12,112 nt of DNA from Verrucomicrobiota bacterium (GTDB lineage Bacteria > Verrucomicrobiota > Verrucomicrobiia > Verrucomicrobiales > Verrucomicrobiaceae). The translations under genes were made by a program, and so were the position numbers. Location of the stretch: contig JAEYYS010000517.1 of the NCBI GenBank assembly GCA_023428335.1, forward strand, positions 1 through 12,112, given 5' to 3'. The notes beneath the pieces were generated by a model, which worked only from the letters and a program-made list of their open reading frames with translations, was not told the DNA's origin and did no database searches. Numbering within the stretch: position 1 is the first letter of the stretch; the number at the start of each line of letters is the position of its first letter. This document shows positions 1 to 7,149 of the stretch, piece by piece.

Positions 1-845
1 ATCATCGGCACCGCCTCCTCAATGACTTCGGCGGCGGCCAGCGGTCGATCCTCGAGCGACAGTTTTTCAAACTGTGCCAGGGCGGTGGTGGCATCCGCCG
101 GGCGATCGTCGGGATTCTGGCTGAGCAGGCTTTCGATCCACTGACAGAGCGCGGCCGAGAGATCGGGGCGATGCTCGGCCAGCGGCGTCAGCGTGTGCTG
201 CAGGTGGGCGGCGGCGACCAGGGTTCGGTTGTCGCCCTCGAAGGGCATGCGACCGGTGAGTGCCTGGTAGTAAATGACGCCGAGGGCATACAGATCCGTG
301 CGGGCGTCGATCAGGCCGCCGGCGAAGAGTTCCGGGGCCATGGTGTGCACCGAGCCGGCGGTGGATTCAATGGGGGTGCCGCCGGGTGCCAGCGATTGGG
401 CCAGGCCGAAGTCGACGATCTTGAGGCGGAAGGCGTTGTGAACGTCCCAGAGGACGAAGAGGTTGCCAGCCTTGAGGTCGCGGTGCAGCAGGCCCGCCTC
501 ATGGGCGGCGCCAATGCCGGCCAGGCTTTGGCGCACCAGTTCGCGGAAATCCTCCAGGGGCAGCGGTCCCTTGCCCAGGCGCTGTTCCAGGCTCTCGCCC
601 TTGAGCATCTCCATGACCAGGTAGGCGCCTTCACCGTCCTCGCCGTAGTCGAGCACGGTGACGAGGTTGGGATGGCGGATGCCGTAGAGCCGGCGCGCCT
701 CGCGCAGCAGATCCTCCTTGCCGGTGCCGTTGGCGTGCAGTCGCTTGAGCGCGACATCGCGGTTTTGCGAGGTGTCGAAGGCGCGGAATACCGTGCCGCG
801 GCCGCCGGCAGCCAGGGTGGAGAGGATTTGGTAGCGATCGTTCAT
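1..845 (-). CDS. Serine/threonine protein kinase, N-terminal kinase domain (3' end beyond window)
   Basis: Reading the minus strand from ATG at 845 gives 281 codons with no stop before the window edge, so the gene is partial. The whole visible part is a Hanks-type (bacterial STPK) catalytic domain. Visible motifs are a glycine-rich loop AAGGRGTVF (residues 12-20), VALK with the ATP-binding lysine K34, the helix-C glutamate E49 in LLREA, the catalytic loop HRDLKAGN (121-128, D123), the metal-binding DFG (145-147), and MAPE closing the activation segment (169-172). The first glycine of the usual GxGxxG loop is alanine here, but all catalytic residues are present, so I expect an active kinase phosphorylating Ser/Thr in the cytoplasm. 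Sensor or membrane segments, if any, lie beyond position 1. There is no Shine-Dalgarno in the C-rich stretch before the ATG. The gene diverges from ruvB. Substrate unknown. Confidence 0.93.
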   Translation of the reverse strand, partial: MNDRYQILSTLAAGGRGTVFRAFDTSQNRDVALKRLHANGTGKEDLLREARRLYGIRHPNLVTVLDYGEDGEGAYLVMEMLKGESLEQRLGKGPLPLEDFRELVRQSLAGIGAAHEAGLLHRDLKAGNLFVLWDVHNAFRLKIVDFGLAQSLAPGGTPIESTAGSVHTMAPELFAGGLIDARTDLYALGVIYYQALTGRMPFEGDNRTLVAAAHLQHTLTPLAEHRPDLSAALCQWIESLLSQNPDDRPADATTALAQFEKLSLEDRPLAAAEVIEEAVPM

Positions 846-860
846 GGGGGCGGGACGCAT

Positions 861-889
861 CCAATAGGGGCGGAGCGAATCCATTACAA
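861..889 (-). promoter_or_regulatory. Weak sigma-70-like promoter candidate for the kinase gene
   Basis: On the minus strand, TTGTAA (884-889) and TATTGG (861-866) are separated by 17 bases, the ideal sigma-70 spacing. They match the consensus boxes at only 4/6 and 3/6. A start about 7 bases downstream would leave a leader of roughly 9 bases, which agrees with the absent Shine-Dalgarno. Matches this loose arise by chance, so this is only a candidate. Confidence 0.18.
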
Positions 890-981
890 CGTTTTCGCGC
901 GCGCTGGATTTCGCAAAAGCCGGGGCGACCGTTGAATCAGGCGATTGCCACGGCTGCCCGGCCGCGCTAAAGCAGGGAAGC

Positions 982-1986
982 GTGAATCCCGCCCTCAACG
1001 AAGCCGACACCCCTTTCGACCTGGCCCTGCGGCCCGGCGACTTCTCGGAGTTTCACGGCCAGGCCAAGGTGAAGGAGCAGTTGCTGGTCATGGTCGAGGC
1101 GGCACGCCTGCGCGGTGAACCGCTCGACCACGTGCTGCTGTGCGGCCCGCCGGGGCTGGGCAAGACCACCCTCGCCAACCTGATCGCCAGCGCCGTTGGC
1201 TCGCGCCTGCACACCACCAGCGGCCCGCAGATCGAACGCGCCGGCGACCTTGCCGGCATCCTCACCAACCTGCAGGAGCGCGACATCCTGTTCATCGACG
1301 AAATCCATCGCCTGCACCCAAGCGTCGAGGAGTACCTGTATCCCGCCATCGAGGACTTCCGCCTCGACATCATCATCGACCAGGGCCCCAAGGCGCGTAC
1401 GATCCGGCTCGACCTGCCGCCCTTCACGCTGGTCGGCGCCACTACGCGTGCCGGCATGCTGACCGCACCCATGCGCTCGCGTTTTGGCATCCCCAACCGG
1501 CTCGATTACTACACGGCCGAGGAACTCGGCTGCATCCTCGAGCGCTCGGCCCGCCTGCTCGGCGTCCCCGCCGATGCCGAGGGCCTGCATGAAATCGCCC
1601 GGCGCGCGCGCGGCACCCCGCGCATCGCCAACCACCTGCTGCGCTGGGTGCGCGACTACGCCCAGGTGCGCGCCGACAGCCGGGTCAGCGGCGCGGTCGC
1701 GCGCCAGGCCCTGGAGATGCGCGACATCGACGAGACCGGCCTCGATGAAATGGACCTGCGCATCCTCGAGGCGGTCATCCACAAGTTCGAGGGCGGCCCG
1801 GTCGGTCTCGGCAGCGTCGCGGTCGCCGTCGGCGAGGACGCCAGCACGCTCGAGGACGTGCACGAGCCCTACCTGGTCATGCAGGGCTACCTGAAGCGCA
1901 CGCCGCGCGGCCGGGTCGCCATGCCCGCCGCCTGGCGCAAGCTCGGCCTGGTGCCGCCGCTGAGCGGTCAGAACGAGCTTTTTTAA
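982..1986 (+). CDS. ruvB: Holliday junction branch migration ATPase RuvB
   Basis: This encodes the hexameric AAA+ motor that, with RuvA, drives branch migration of Holliday junctions during recombinational repair. The 334-residue product is full length for the family. In order it shows Walker [10 protein letters not shown] (55-63), Walker B LFIDEIH (103-109), sensor 1 GATTRAG (152-158), the MRSRFG segment carrying the candidate arginine finger (164-169), sensor 2 RGTPRIAN (210-217), and the C-terminal winged helix with GGPVGL (271-276) and [10 protein letters not shown] (302-311). The start is GTG at 982, chosen because the core begins soon after it and no later in-frame start precedes LALRPGDF. 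A purine run AGGGA (974-978) lies only 3 bases upstream, closer than usual. ruvA and ruvC are not nearby. It is first in a plus-strand run and diverges from the kinase gene. Identity is near certain. Confidence 0.97.
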   Translation: MNPALNEADTPFDLALRPGDFSEFHGQAKVKEQLLVMVEAARLRGEPLDHVLLCGPPGLGKTTLANLIASAVGSRLHTTSGPQIERAGDLAGILTNLQERDILFIDEIHRLHPSVEEYLYPAIEDFRLDIIIDQGPKARTIRLDLPPFTLVGATTRAGMLTAPMRSRFGIPNRLDYYTAEELGCILERSARLLGVPADAEGLHEIARRARGTPRIANHLLRWVRDYAQVRADSRVSGAVARQALEMRDIDETGLDEMDLRILEAVIHKFEGGPVGLGSVAVAVGEDASTLEDVHEPYLVMQGYLKRTPRGRVAMPAAWRKLGLVPPLSGQNELF

Positions 1987-2074
1987 CCCTGAGCCGCAGG
2001 GGCGGCAAATCGCGTCCGGGAGTTGGCCTCAGTCCTGCTTATTTCCCAACCGCCAACCCAAGCGACTCATCCTC

Positions 2075-3526
2075 ATGCTTTTCGACAATTACCAGCCGGA
2101 GGACTTCTTCGACGAGATGTTCGAGGCCGACGGCACTGTGCGGCCGCACTACCGCGGTGTCGCCGACGCCCTCAACCCGGTCGAACCGGGCGAGTTCCGC
2201 AACAAGCAGGCGGCGGTCGAGGCCGCCTTCATGCGCGGCGGCGTCACCTTCACCGTCTACAGCGATGCCCAAGGCACCGAGCGCATCTTTCCCTTCGACT
2301 GTGTGCCGCGGGTCATTTCCGCCGAGGAATGGGACATCGTGGAGCGCGGCTTGATCCAGCGCCTGACCGCGCTCAACCTCTTCCTGCACGACATCTACCA
2401 CGAGCAGAAGATCCTCAAGGACCGCGTCATTCCGCCGCAGTACGTGCTGAGCGCGAAACATTTTCGCCGCGAGTTCATGCACTTCGAGGTGCCCAAGGAT
2501 GTGTACGTGCACATCTGCGGCAGCGACCTCATTCGCGACCGCGACGGCCGCTACCTCGTGCTTGAGGACAACCTGCGCTGCCCGTCCGGGGCGAGTTACA
2601 TGCTGGAGAATCGCGCCGCCTTGAAACGCACCTTTCCCGAGCTGTTCCAGGCCAGCGGCGTGCGACCGGTGAGCCATTACCCGGCCGAGCTGCTCAAGGT
2701 GATGCAGCACTGCGCGCCCAAGCATTTCGACGGTCGCGACGCGCCGCAGTGCGTGCTGCTGACGCCGGGTGTGTTCAACAGCGCCTACTTCGAGCACGCC
2801 TTTCTGGCGCGCCAGATGGGCATTCCGATCGTCGAGGGACGAGACCTTGTGGTGCGCGACTTCAAGGTCTTCATGCGCACCACCGCCGGGTTGGTGAAGG
2901 TCGACGTCATCTACCGGCGCATCGACGATGACTTCCTCGATCCCTCGGTGTTCCGGCCCGACTCCCTGCTCGGTGTGCCCGGGCTGGTCAACGCCTACCG
3001 CGCCGGCAATGTCAGCCTCGCCAACAGCATCGGCACCGGCGTCGCCGATGACAAGGTGGTGTACTACTTCGTGCCGCACATGATCCGCTACTACCTCGGC
3101 GAGGAACCGATCCTGCCGAACGTCGACACCTACCTGGCCTCCGAGCCGAAGGACTGCGCCTTCATCCTCGACAACCTCGACAAGCTGGTGGTCAAGTCCG
3201 CCAACGAGGCCGGCGGTTACGGGATGCTCATGGGTCCCTGGGCCAGTCGCCAGGAGATCGCCGATTTCCGCGCCCAGATCGAGGCGAACCCGCGCAATTT
3301 CATCGCCCAAAACCCGATCTCGCTGAGCCGCCACCCGACCTGGGGGGGCGACCACTTCGAGGGCCGGCACATTGATCTGCGGCCCTACATCCTGTGTGGC
3401 GAAAAGATCGTCGTCACGCCCGGCGGCCTGACCCGCGTCGCCCTGCGCAAGGGCTCGCTGGTCGTCAACAGCTCGCAGGGCGGCGGCTCCAAGGACACCT
3501 GGGTGCTGCGCCACGAGGCCCCCTGA
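2075..3526 (+). CDS. Circularly permuted ATP-grasp protein (DUF404/DUF407 family)
   Basis: This is a 483-residue, full-length member of the circularly permuted ATP-grasp type family. These are predicted ATP-dependent carboxylate-amine/amide ligases whose substrates are not established. Family hallmarks are [13 protein letters not shown] (143-155) followed by [11 protein letters not shown] (162-172) and SYMLENR (174-180), [21 protein letters not shown] (262-282, with the acidic IDDDFLDP after it), [13 protein letters not shown] (372-384, phosphate-binding-like glycines), [10 protein letters not shown] (431-440), and [12 protein letters not shown] then [14 protein letters not shown] near the C-terminus. 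No signal peptide or membrane segment is visible, so it should be cytosolic. The ATG at 2075 begins the typical [15 protein letters not shown] opening; no clear Shine-Dalgarno precedes it. It is followed after 83 bases by the alpha-E gene, its usual genomic partner. Family is certain, reaction is not. Confidence 0.94.
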   Translation: MLFDNYQPEDFFDEMFEADGTVRPHYRGVADALNPVEPGEFRNKQAAVEAAFMRGGVTFTVYSDAQGTERIFPFDCVPRVISAEEWDIVERGLIQRLTALNLFLHDIYHEQKILKDRVIPPQYVLSAKHFRREFMHFEVPKDVYVHICGSDLIRDRDGRYLVLEDNLRCPSGASYMLENRAALKRTFPELFQASGVRPVSHYPAELLKVMQHCAPKHFDGRDAPQCVLLTPGVFNSAYFEHAFLARQMGIPIVEGRDLVVRDFKVFMRTTAGLVKVDVIYRRIDDDFLDPSVFRPDSLLGVPGLVNAYRAGNVSLANSIGTGVADDKVVYYFVPHMIRYYLGEEPILPNVDTYLASEPKDCAFILDNLDKLVVKSANEAGGYGMLMGPWASRQEIADFRAQIEANPRNFIAQNPISLSRHPTWGGDHFEGRHIDLRPYILCGEKIVVTPGGLTRVALRKGSLVVNSSQGGGSKDTWVLRHEAP

Positions 3527-3609
3527 ATCGCACCGGACTCCAACCTTCCGTCATGCCCCCCCATCCGCTTCCGCACGAACAGGTCGCCCATCACAAACAG
3601 GCGAACATC

Positions 3610-4635
3610 ATGCTGTCCCGCGTCGCCGGCAGTCTGTACTGGATGAGTCGCTACCTCGAGCGCGCCGAGAACCTGGCGCGCTTGGTCGACGTCAACCTGC
3701 AGATCCTGCTCGATTTCGGTCAGGTCTCCGATGAAACGCTCAAGGAGCACTGGCTGCCGATCCTGCGTTCAACCGATGATGAGGATTTGTTTTTTCAGCT
3801 GTACGAAATGGCCGACAGCGCCAGTGTCACCGAGTTCCTGACCTTCCGCTCGGAGAACCCCAACTCGCTGTTCTCCTGCATCTCCAGTGCGCGTGAAAAT
3901 GCCCGCCAGGTGCGCGACCAGATCTCCACGGAGATGTGGGAGGTGCTTAACGAGGCCTACCACTTCATCAAGGGCGCCGATGCCGCGCGGGTCTGGCATG
4001 ATGGCGCCAGTGCCTTCTACGACCAGATCAAGCGCTACTCCCACCTGTTCCAGGGCATCACGGTGTCGACCTTTTCCCGCAGCGAAGGCTTCGAGTTCAT
4101 CCAGTTCGGCAAGTACCTCGAGCGCGCCGACAAGACGACGCGGTTGCTCGACATGAAGTACCACATCCTGCTGCCGAAGATCACCGATGTCGGTGGCGCG
4201 GTCGACGCCGCCCAGTGGCAGGCTGTGCTGCGCTCGGCGAGCGCGGTCGAGGCCTACCGCCGTTTCTACGTCGCCGACATCCTCTTTGCCAAGGTCATTG
4301 AGTTCCTCATCTTCCAGGCCAGCTTCCCGCGTTCGCTGCTGTTCTGCCTGCAGCAGATGGACCACTTCTCCCACCTGATCGCCGACCTGCCCCAGGGCGA
4401 GTACCGCAGCCCGGGCGAGCGCCGCTTCGGCAAGTTCCTCAACAACCTGCACTTCACCACCGTGCAGGACATCATCCAGCAGGGACTGCACGAGTTTCTC
4501 ATGCAGGTCCAGGATGAAATCAGCGCCTTCGGTACGCATCTCTACGACGCCTTCATGTTCGCGCCACCGGTCGATCTGCAGGCGGAAATTCGGTTCCACC
4601 AACAGCAGGAACAGCAGCAGCAGTGTGCCGGCTGA
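3610..4635 (+). CDS. Alpha-E domain protein (DUF403 family), partner of the permuted ATP-grasp
   Basis: The 341-residue product is an all-alpha protein of the alpha-E (DUF403) family, almost always encoded beside the permuted ATP-grasp protein as it is here. The family signature opens the protein: MLSRVAGSLYWMSRYLERAEN. Its internal echo QFGKYLERADKTTRLLDMKYH lies about halfway along, consistent with two related helical halves. Other typical segments are ENPNSLFSCISSARENARQVRD and FLIFQASFPRSLLFCL. The biochemical role is unknown; it has been proposed to assist the ATP-grasp ligase. ATG at 3610 was chosen because the family starts at this motif. An in-frame ATG at 3553 would add a 19-residue proline/histidine-rich leader without a better ribosome site. 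The C-terminus ends in an unusual glutamine-rich tail (QQQEQQQQ). The transglutaminase gene begins 9 bases after the stop, suggesting co-translation. Confidence 0.92.
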   Translation: MLSRVAGSLYWMSRYLERAENLARLVDVNLQILLDFGQVSDETLKEHWLPILRSTDDEDLFFQLYEMADSASVTEFLTFRSENPNSLFSCISSARENARQVRDQISTEMWEVLNEAYHFIKGADAARVWHDGASAFYDQIKRYSHLFQGITVSTFSRSEGFEFIQFGKYLERADKTTRLLDMKYHILLPKITDVGGAVDAAQWQAVLRSASAVEAYRRFYVADILFAKVIEFLIFQASFPRSLLFCLQQMDHFSHLIADLPQGEYRSPGERRFGKFLNNLHFTTVQDIIQQGLHEFLMQVQDEISAFGTHLYDAFMFAPPVDLQAEIRFHQQQEQQQQCAG

Positions 4636-4644
4636 AAGCGGATT

Positions 4645-5565
4645 TTGCTTGCACGCCGTCCTCATCCCCGCAACGCCCTCTCCCTCTTGCCCCCGACCGA
4701 ATCCACGACTCCCGCCACCGGCCTGCGCCTGCGTGTCCGTCACCTGACGCGCTTTCTGTATGAAGGACCGGTGCAGGACAGCTACAACGATGCCCGGCTC
4801 TGCCCGGTCTCCGACCCGCTGCAGCGCTGCGTCTCCTACGACCTCACCCTGAATCCGCCGGTGCCGGTGCACACCCACCACGATTTCTACCTCAACCGCG
4901 TCGACCATTTCGAGGTGCACGAGGCGCACGACCGACTGGAGGTCGAGTCGGTCGCCATCGTCGAAACCCGCGTCGATCCGCGCGGCGCGCCGCCGTCCGG
5001 CCTGGCGCCCGTCAGTCTGGTTGCACCCGAGGTGAGCGAGAACTACTTTGATTTCGTCGTCGAGTCGAAGTTCGTGCCACAGAATGTCGCCATCTGGCGC
5101 GAGGCGATGGATGTGATCAATGGGGACGCCGGCGACCTCTGGGGCGATGCCGTGAGGCTCGGTCGCCACGTCCACGACACCTTTGCCTACGACCCTGACT
5201 GGACGCATGTCCACACCGATGCGGCCGAGGCGCTCAAGGACCGGCGCGGCGTCTGCCAGGACTACGCCCATGTCATGATCGCCCTCTGTCGCTGCAAGGG
5301 CATCCCGGCGCGTTATGTCAGCGGTTACTTCTATGGCGGCCGCACAGGCGATGAAAACGAGGCCTCGCACGCCTGGGTCGAGGTCTTCCTGCCCGGCTTC
5401 GGCTGGAAGGCCTGGGATCCCACGCACAACCGCGAGGCGGATGCCCGCTACGTTAAGCTGGCCATCGGGCGCGACTACGACGATGCCAAGCCGGTCAGCG
5501 GTCGCTTTCGCGGCACCGCCAGCCGCCGGATTGAGGTCGTTGTGCAGGTGCGCCGACTCGATTGA
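4645..5565 (+). CDS. Transglutaminase-like cysteine peptidase/transferase with bacterial N-terminal domain
   Basis: This 306-residue protein combines an N-terminal beta domain of the bacterial transglutaminase N type (about residues 27-110, opening LRLRVRHLTRFLYEGPV) with a transglutaminase/protease core. The catalytic triad is visible: C204 in RRGVCQDYAH, H242 in EASHAWVEVF and D258 in KAWDPTHN, with the typical GIPARYVSGY between them. Stand-alone bacterial members more often act as thiol peptidases or amidases than as cross-linkers. No signal peptide is evident. There is no in-frame ATG before the conserved region. TTG at 4645 (9 bases after the upstream stop) or TTG at 4687 are the possible starts; I chose 4645 because a purine-rich AAAGCGGA stretch sits just before it. 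It completes the ATP-grasp/alpha-E/transglutaminase trio, where it may hydrolyse or transfer the amide product of the ligase. Confidence 0.9.
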   Translation: MLARRPHPRNALSLLPPTESTTPATGLRLRVRHLTRFLYEGPVQDSYNDARLCPVSDPLQRCVSYDLTLNPPVPVHTHHDFYLNRVDHFEVHEAHDRLEVESVAIVETRVDPRGAPPSGLAPVSLVAPEVSENYFDFVVESKFVPQNVAIWREAMDVINGDAGDLWGDAVRLGRHVHDTFAYDPDWTHVHTDAAEALKDRRGVCQDYAHVMIALCRCKGIPARYVSGYFYGGRTGDENEASHAWVEVFLPGFGWKAWDPTHNREADARYVKLAIGRDYDDAKPVSGRFRGTASRRIEVVVQVRRLD

Positions 5566-5624
5566 GCCGCGCACTTTGGCAAATCCCGGCTGGCGCAGGC
5601 ACCGGCTTGCGGGTAAGTAGACCG

Positions 5625-7085
5625 ATGCCATTTTCCGCCCTCGGTCTCGCTCCCGTCATCCTGAAAGCCATCCAGGAGGCCGGTTACACGGAGCCCACGC
5701 CGATCCAAACTGCCGCCATTCCCGCCGTCATCAAGGGCGGCGACGTCATCGGCATCGCCCAGACCGGCACTGGCAAGACCGCCGCCTTCACCCTGCCGAT
5801 CCTCACCCGTCTCGCCGAGGCGCCGCCCACCACCGGACGTGCCCGCACCCGCGTGCTGGTCCTGGCGCCGACCCGCGAACTGGTCGCCCAGATCGAGGAG
5901 AACGTGCTCGCCTACGCCCGCCACCTGCCGCTGCGCATCGCCCGCGTCTTTGGCGGGGTTGGCGAAAAGCCGCAGAAGGACGCGCTGCGTGCCGGTGCCG
6001 ACATCGTCATCGCCTGCCCGGGCCGTCTGCTCGACCTCATGAGCCAGGGCTGCGCCGATTTCACCGGCCTGCAGCACCTGGTGCTCGATGAGGCCGATCG
6101 CATGCTCGACATGGGTTTCCTGCCCGACATCCGCCGCATCCTCCGCCAACTGCCGACCAAGCGCCAGACCCTGCTGTTCTCGGCGACCCTGTCGAAGGAG
6201 ATCGAGGCGCTCACCCGCGAGTTCCAGCAGCACCCGCAGTTGGTCCAGGTCGGTCGCCGGTCGAACCCCGCTGAAACGGTGACCCAGTTCGTCCACGAGG
6301 TGCCCCGCCACCTCAAGCAGGCTCTGCTCGAACGCCTGCTCGAGGATGAGAAGATGCAGATGGTGCTGGTGTTCAGCCGCACCAAGCACGGGGCCGACAA
6401 GATCGCCCGCAAGTTGGAAAAGACCGGCATCACCTGCGCCACCCTGCATGCCAACCGCTCGCAGAACCAGCGCCTGCGCGCGCTCGCCGATTTCAAGGAC
6501 TGGAAGGTGCGCGTGCTGGTGGCGACCGACATCGCCGCGCGCGGCATCGATGTCGACGGCATCTCGCACGTGGTGAACTACGACTTCCCCCACGTTGTCG
6601 AGGACTACGTGCACCGCATCGGCCGCACTGGCCGTGCCCAGGCGATTGGTGATGCCATTAGCTTTGTCAGCCCCGACGAGATGGACGATCTGCGCAAGTT
6701 GGAAAAGTTCATTGGCCGCGGCCTCGTGCGCAAAAAGCTCGAGGGCTTCGACTATCGCGCCGCGGCTCCGGCCGGCGCCGCTGCGGAAGCGGAGCGCGAG
6801 GAACGCCGTGGCGGTCCGCGCGGTCGTCAGGGAGGCGGTGGCGGACGCCAGGGGCAGCGCGGGCGTTCGCCGCAAGGCGAGTCCGGTCGCTCGGGCGGTC
6901 GCGGTGGCCGTGACGGCGGTCGGGGTCGCCCGGACGCCGAGTCGGGTTCGGACAGGCCGCGTCAGGAGAAACCCCGCCAGGACAAGCCGCGCGGTCCGGC
7001 CAGCTCGGGTCGCTCCGCACCGGCTTCGGCCAAACCCACTGCCACCGGCGCACGCAAGCTCTGGAATCGGCTGACCGGGCGCTGA
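5625..7085 (+). CDS. rhlE: DEAD-box ATP-dependent RNA helicase, RhlE type
   Basis: The 486-residue protein unwinds RNA duplexes using ATP, typically in ribosome assembly, RNA decay or cold adaptation. All helicase motifs are present: Q motif YTEPTPIQ (21-28), motif I AQTGTGKT (45-52), Ia APTRELVAQ (81-89), Ib CPGRLLDLM (131-139), II DEAD (155-158), III SAT (186-188), LVFSRTKHGADK in the second RecA domain, V VLVATDIAARGID (297-309) and VI HRIGRTGR (330-337). From about residue 385 to the end comes a low-complexity Gly/Arg/Ser/Lys-rich tail with RGG-like repeats, expected to bind RNA nonspecifically. ATG at 5625 gives the typical MPFSALGL opening of RhlE-like helicases. A TTG at 5562 overlapping the upstream stop would add 21 residues, which is less likely. 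Calling it RhlE among related DEAD-box groups is probable, not certain. Confidence 0.93.
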   Translation: MPFSALGLAPVILKAIQEAGYTEPTPIQTAAIPAVIKGGDVIGIAQTGTGKTAAFTLPILTRLAEAPPTTGRARTRVLVLAPTRELVAQIEENVLAYARHLPLRIARVFGGVGEKPQKDALRAGADIVIACPGRLLDLMSQGCADFTGLQHLVLDEADRMLDMGFLPDIRRILRQLPTKRQTLLFSATLSKEIEALTREFQQHPQLVQVGRRSNPAETVTQFVHEVPRHLKQALLERLLEDEKMQMVLVFSRTKHGADKIARKLEKTGITCATLHANRSQNQRLRALADFKDWKVRVLVATDIAARGIDVDGISHVVNYDFPHVVEDYVHRIGRTGRAQAIGDAISFVSPDEMDDLRKLEKFIGRGLVRKKLEGFDYRAAAPAGAAAEAEREERRGGPRGRQGGGGGRQGQRGRSPQGESGRSGGRGGRDGGRGRPDAESGSDRPRQEKPRQDKPRGPASSGRSAPASAKPTATGARKLWNRLTGR

Positions 7086-7149
7086 GTCCAGGATTCGCGG
7101 CATTTCCGCGCTTGCGACCTGCGTGCCCCGGCGCTCCATGTGACTCCGC

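Noticed and set aside
171..935. Plus-strand open frame of 254 codons at the left edge
   Set aside because: It is antisense to the kinase, whose catalytic motifs (HRD, DFG, APE) are read on the minus strand. The kinase is easily missed because its stop lies outside the window.
1987..2001. Small hairpin CCCTG-AGCCG-CAGGG just after ruvB
   Set aside because: The stem is only 5 base pairs, and the T-run lies before it inside the ruvB end, not after it, so it is not a convincing intrinsic terminator.
5562..5624. Possible 21-residue N-terminal extension of the helicase from a TTG overlapping the transglutaminase stop
   Set aside because: The extension lacks similarity to the family opening, and ATG 5625 gives the standard RhlE-like start.
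3769..5631. Very long open frame antisense to the alpha-E and transglutaminase genes; similar long antisense frames at 967-1863, 2039-3514, 5475-7172 and 6709-8565
   Set aside because: They mirror genes with clear conserved motifs, have no recognisable domains and are rich in Ala, Arg, Gly and Val, as expected from GC-biased third positions.
7096..7110. Hairpin CGCGG-CATTT-CCGCG between the helicase gene and glgE
   Set aside because: The stem is short and no T-run follows; hairpins like this are expected by chance in GC-rich spacers.
7138..7143. ATGTGA start-stop minimal frame just before glgE
   Set aside because: It has no ribosome-binding site, and a chance ATGTGA is common; no evidence for regulation by a start-stop element.
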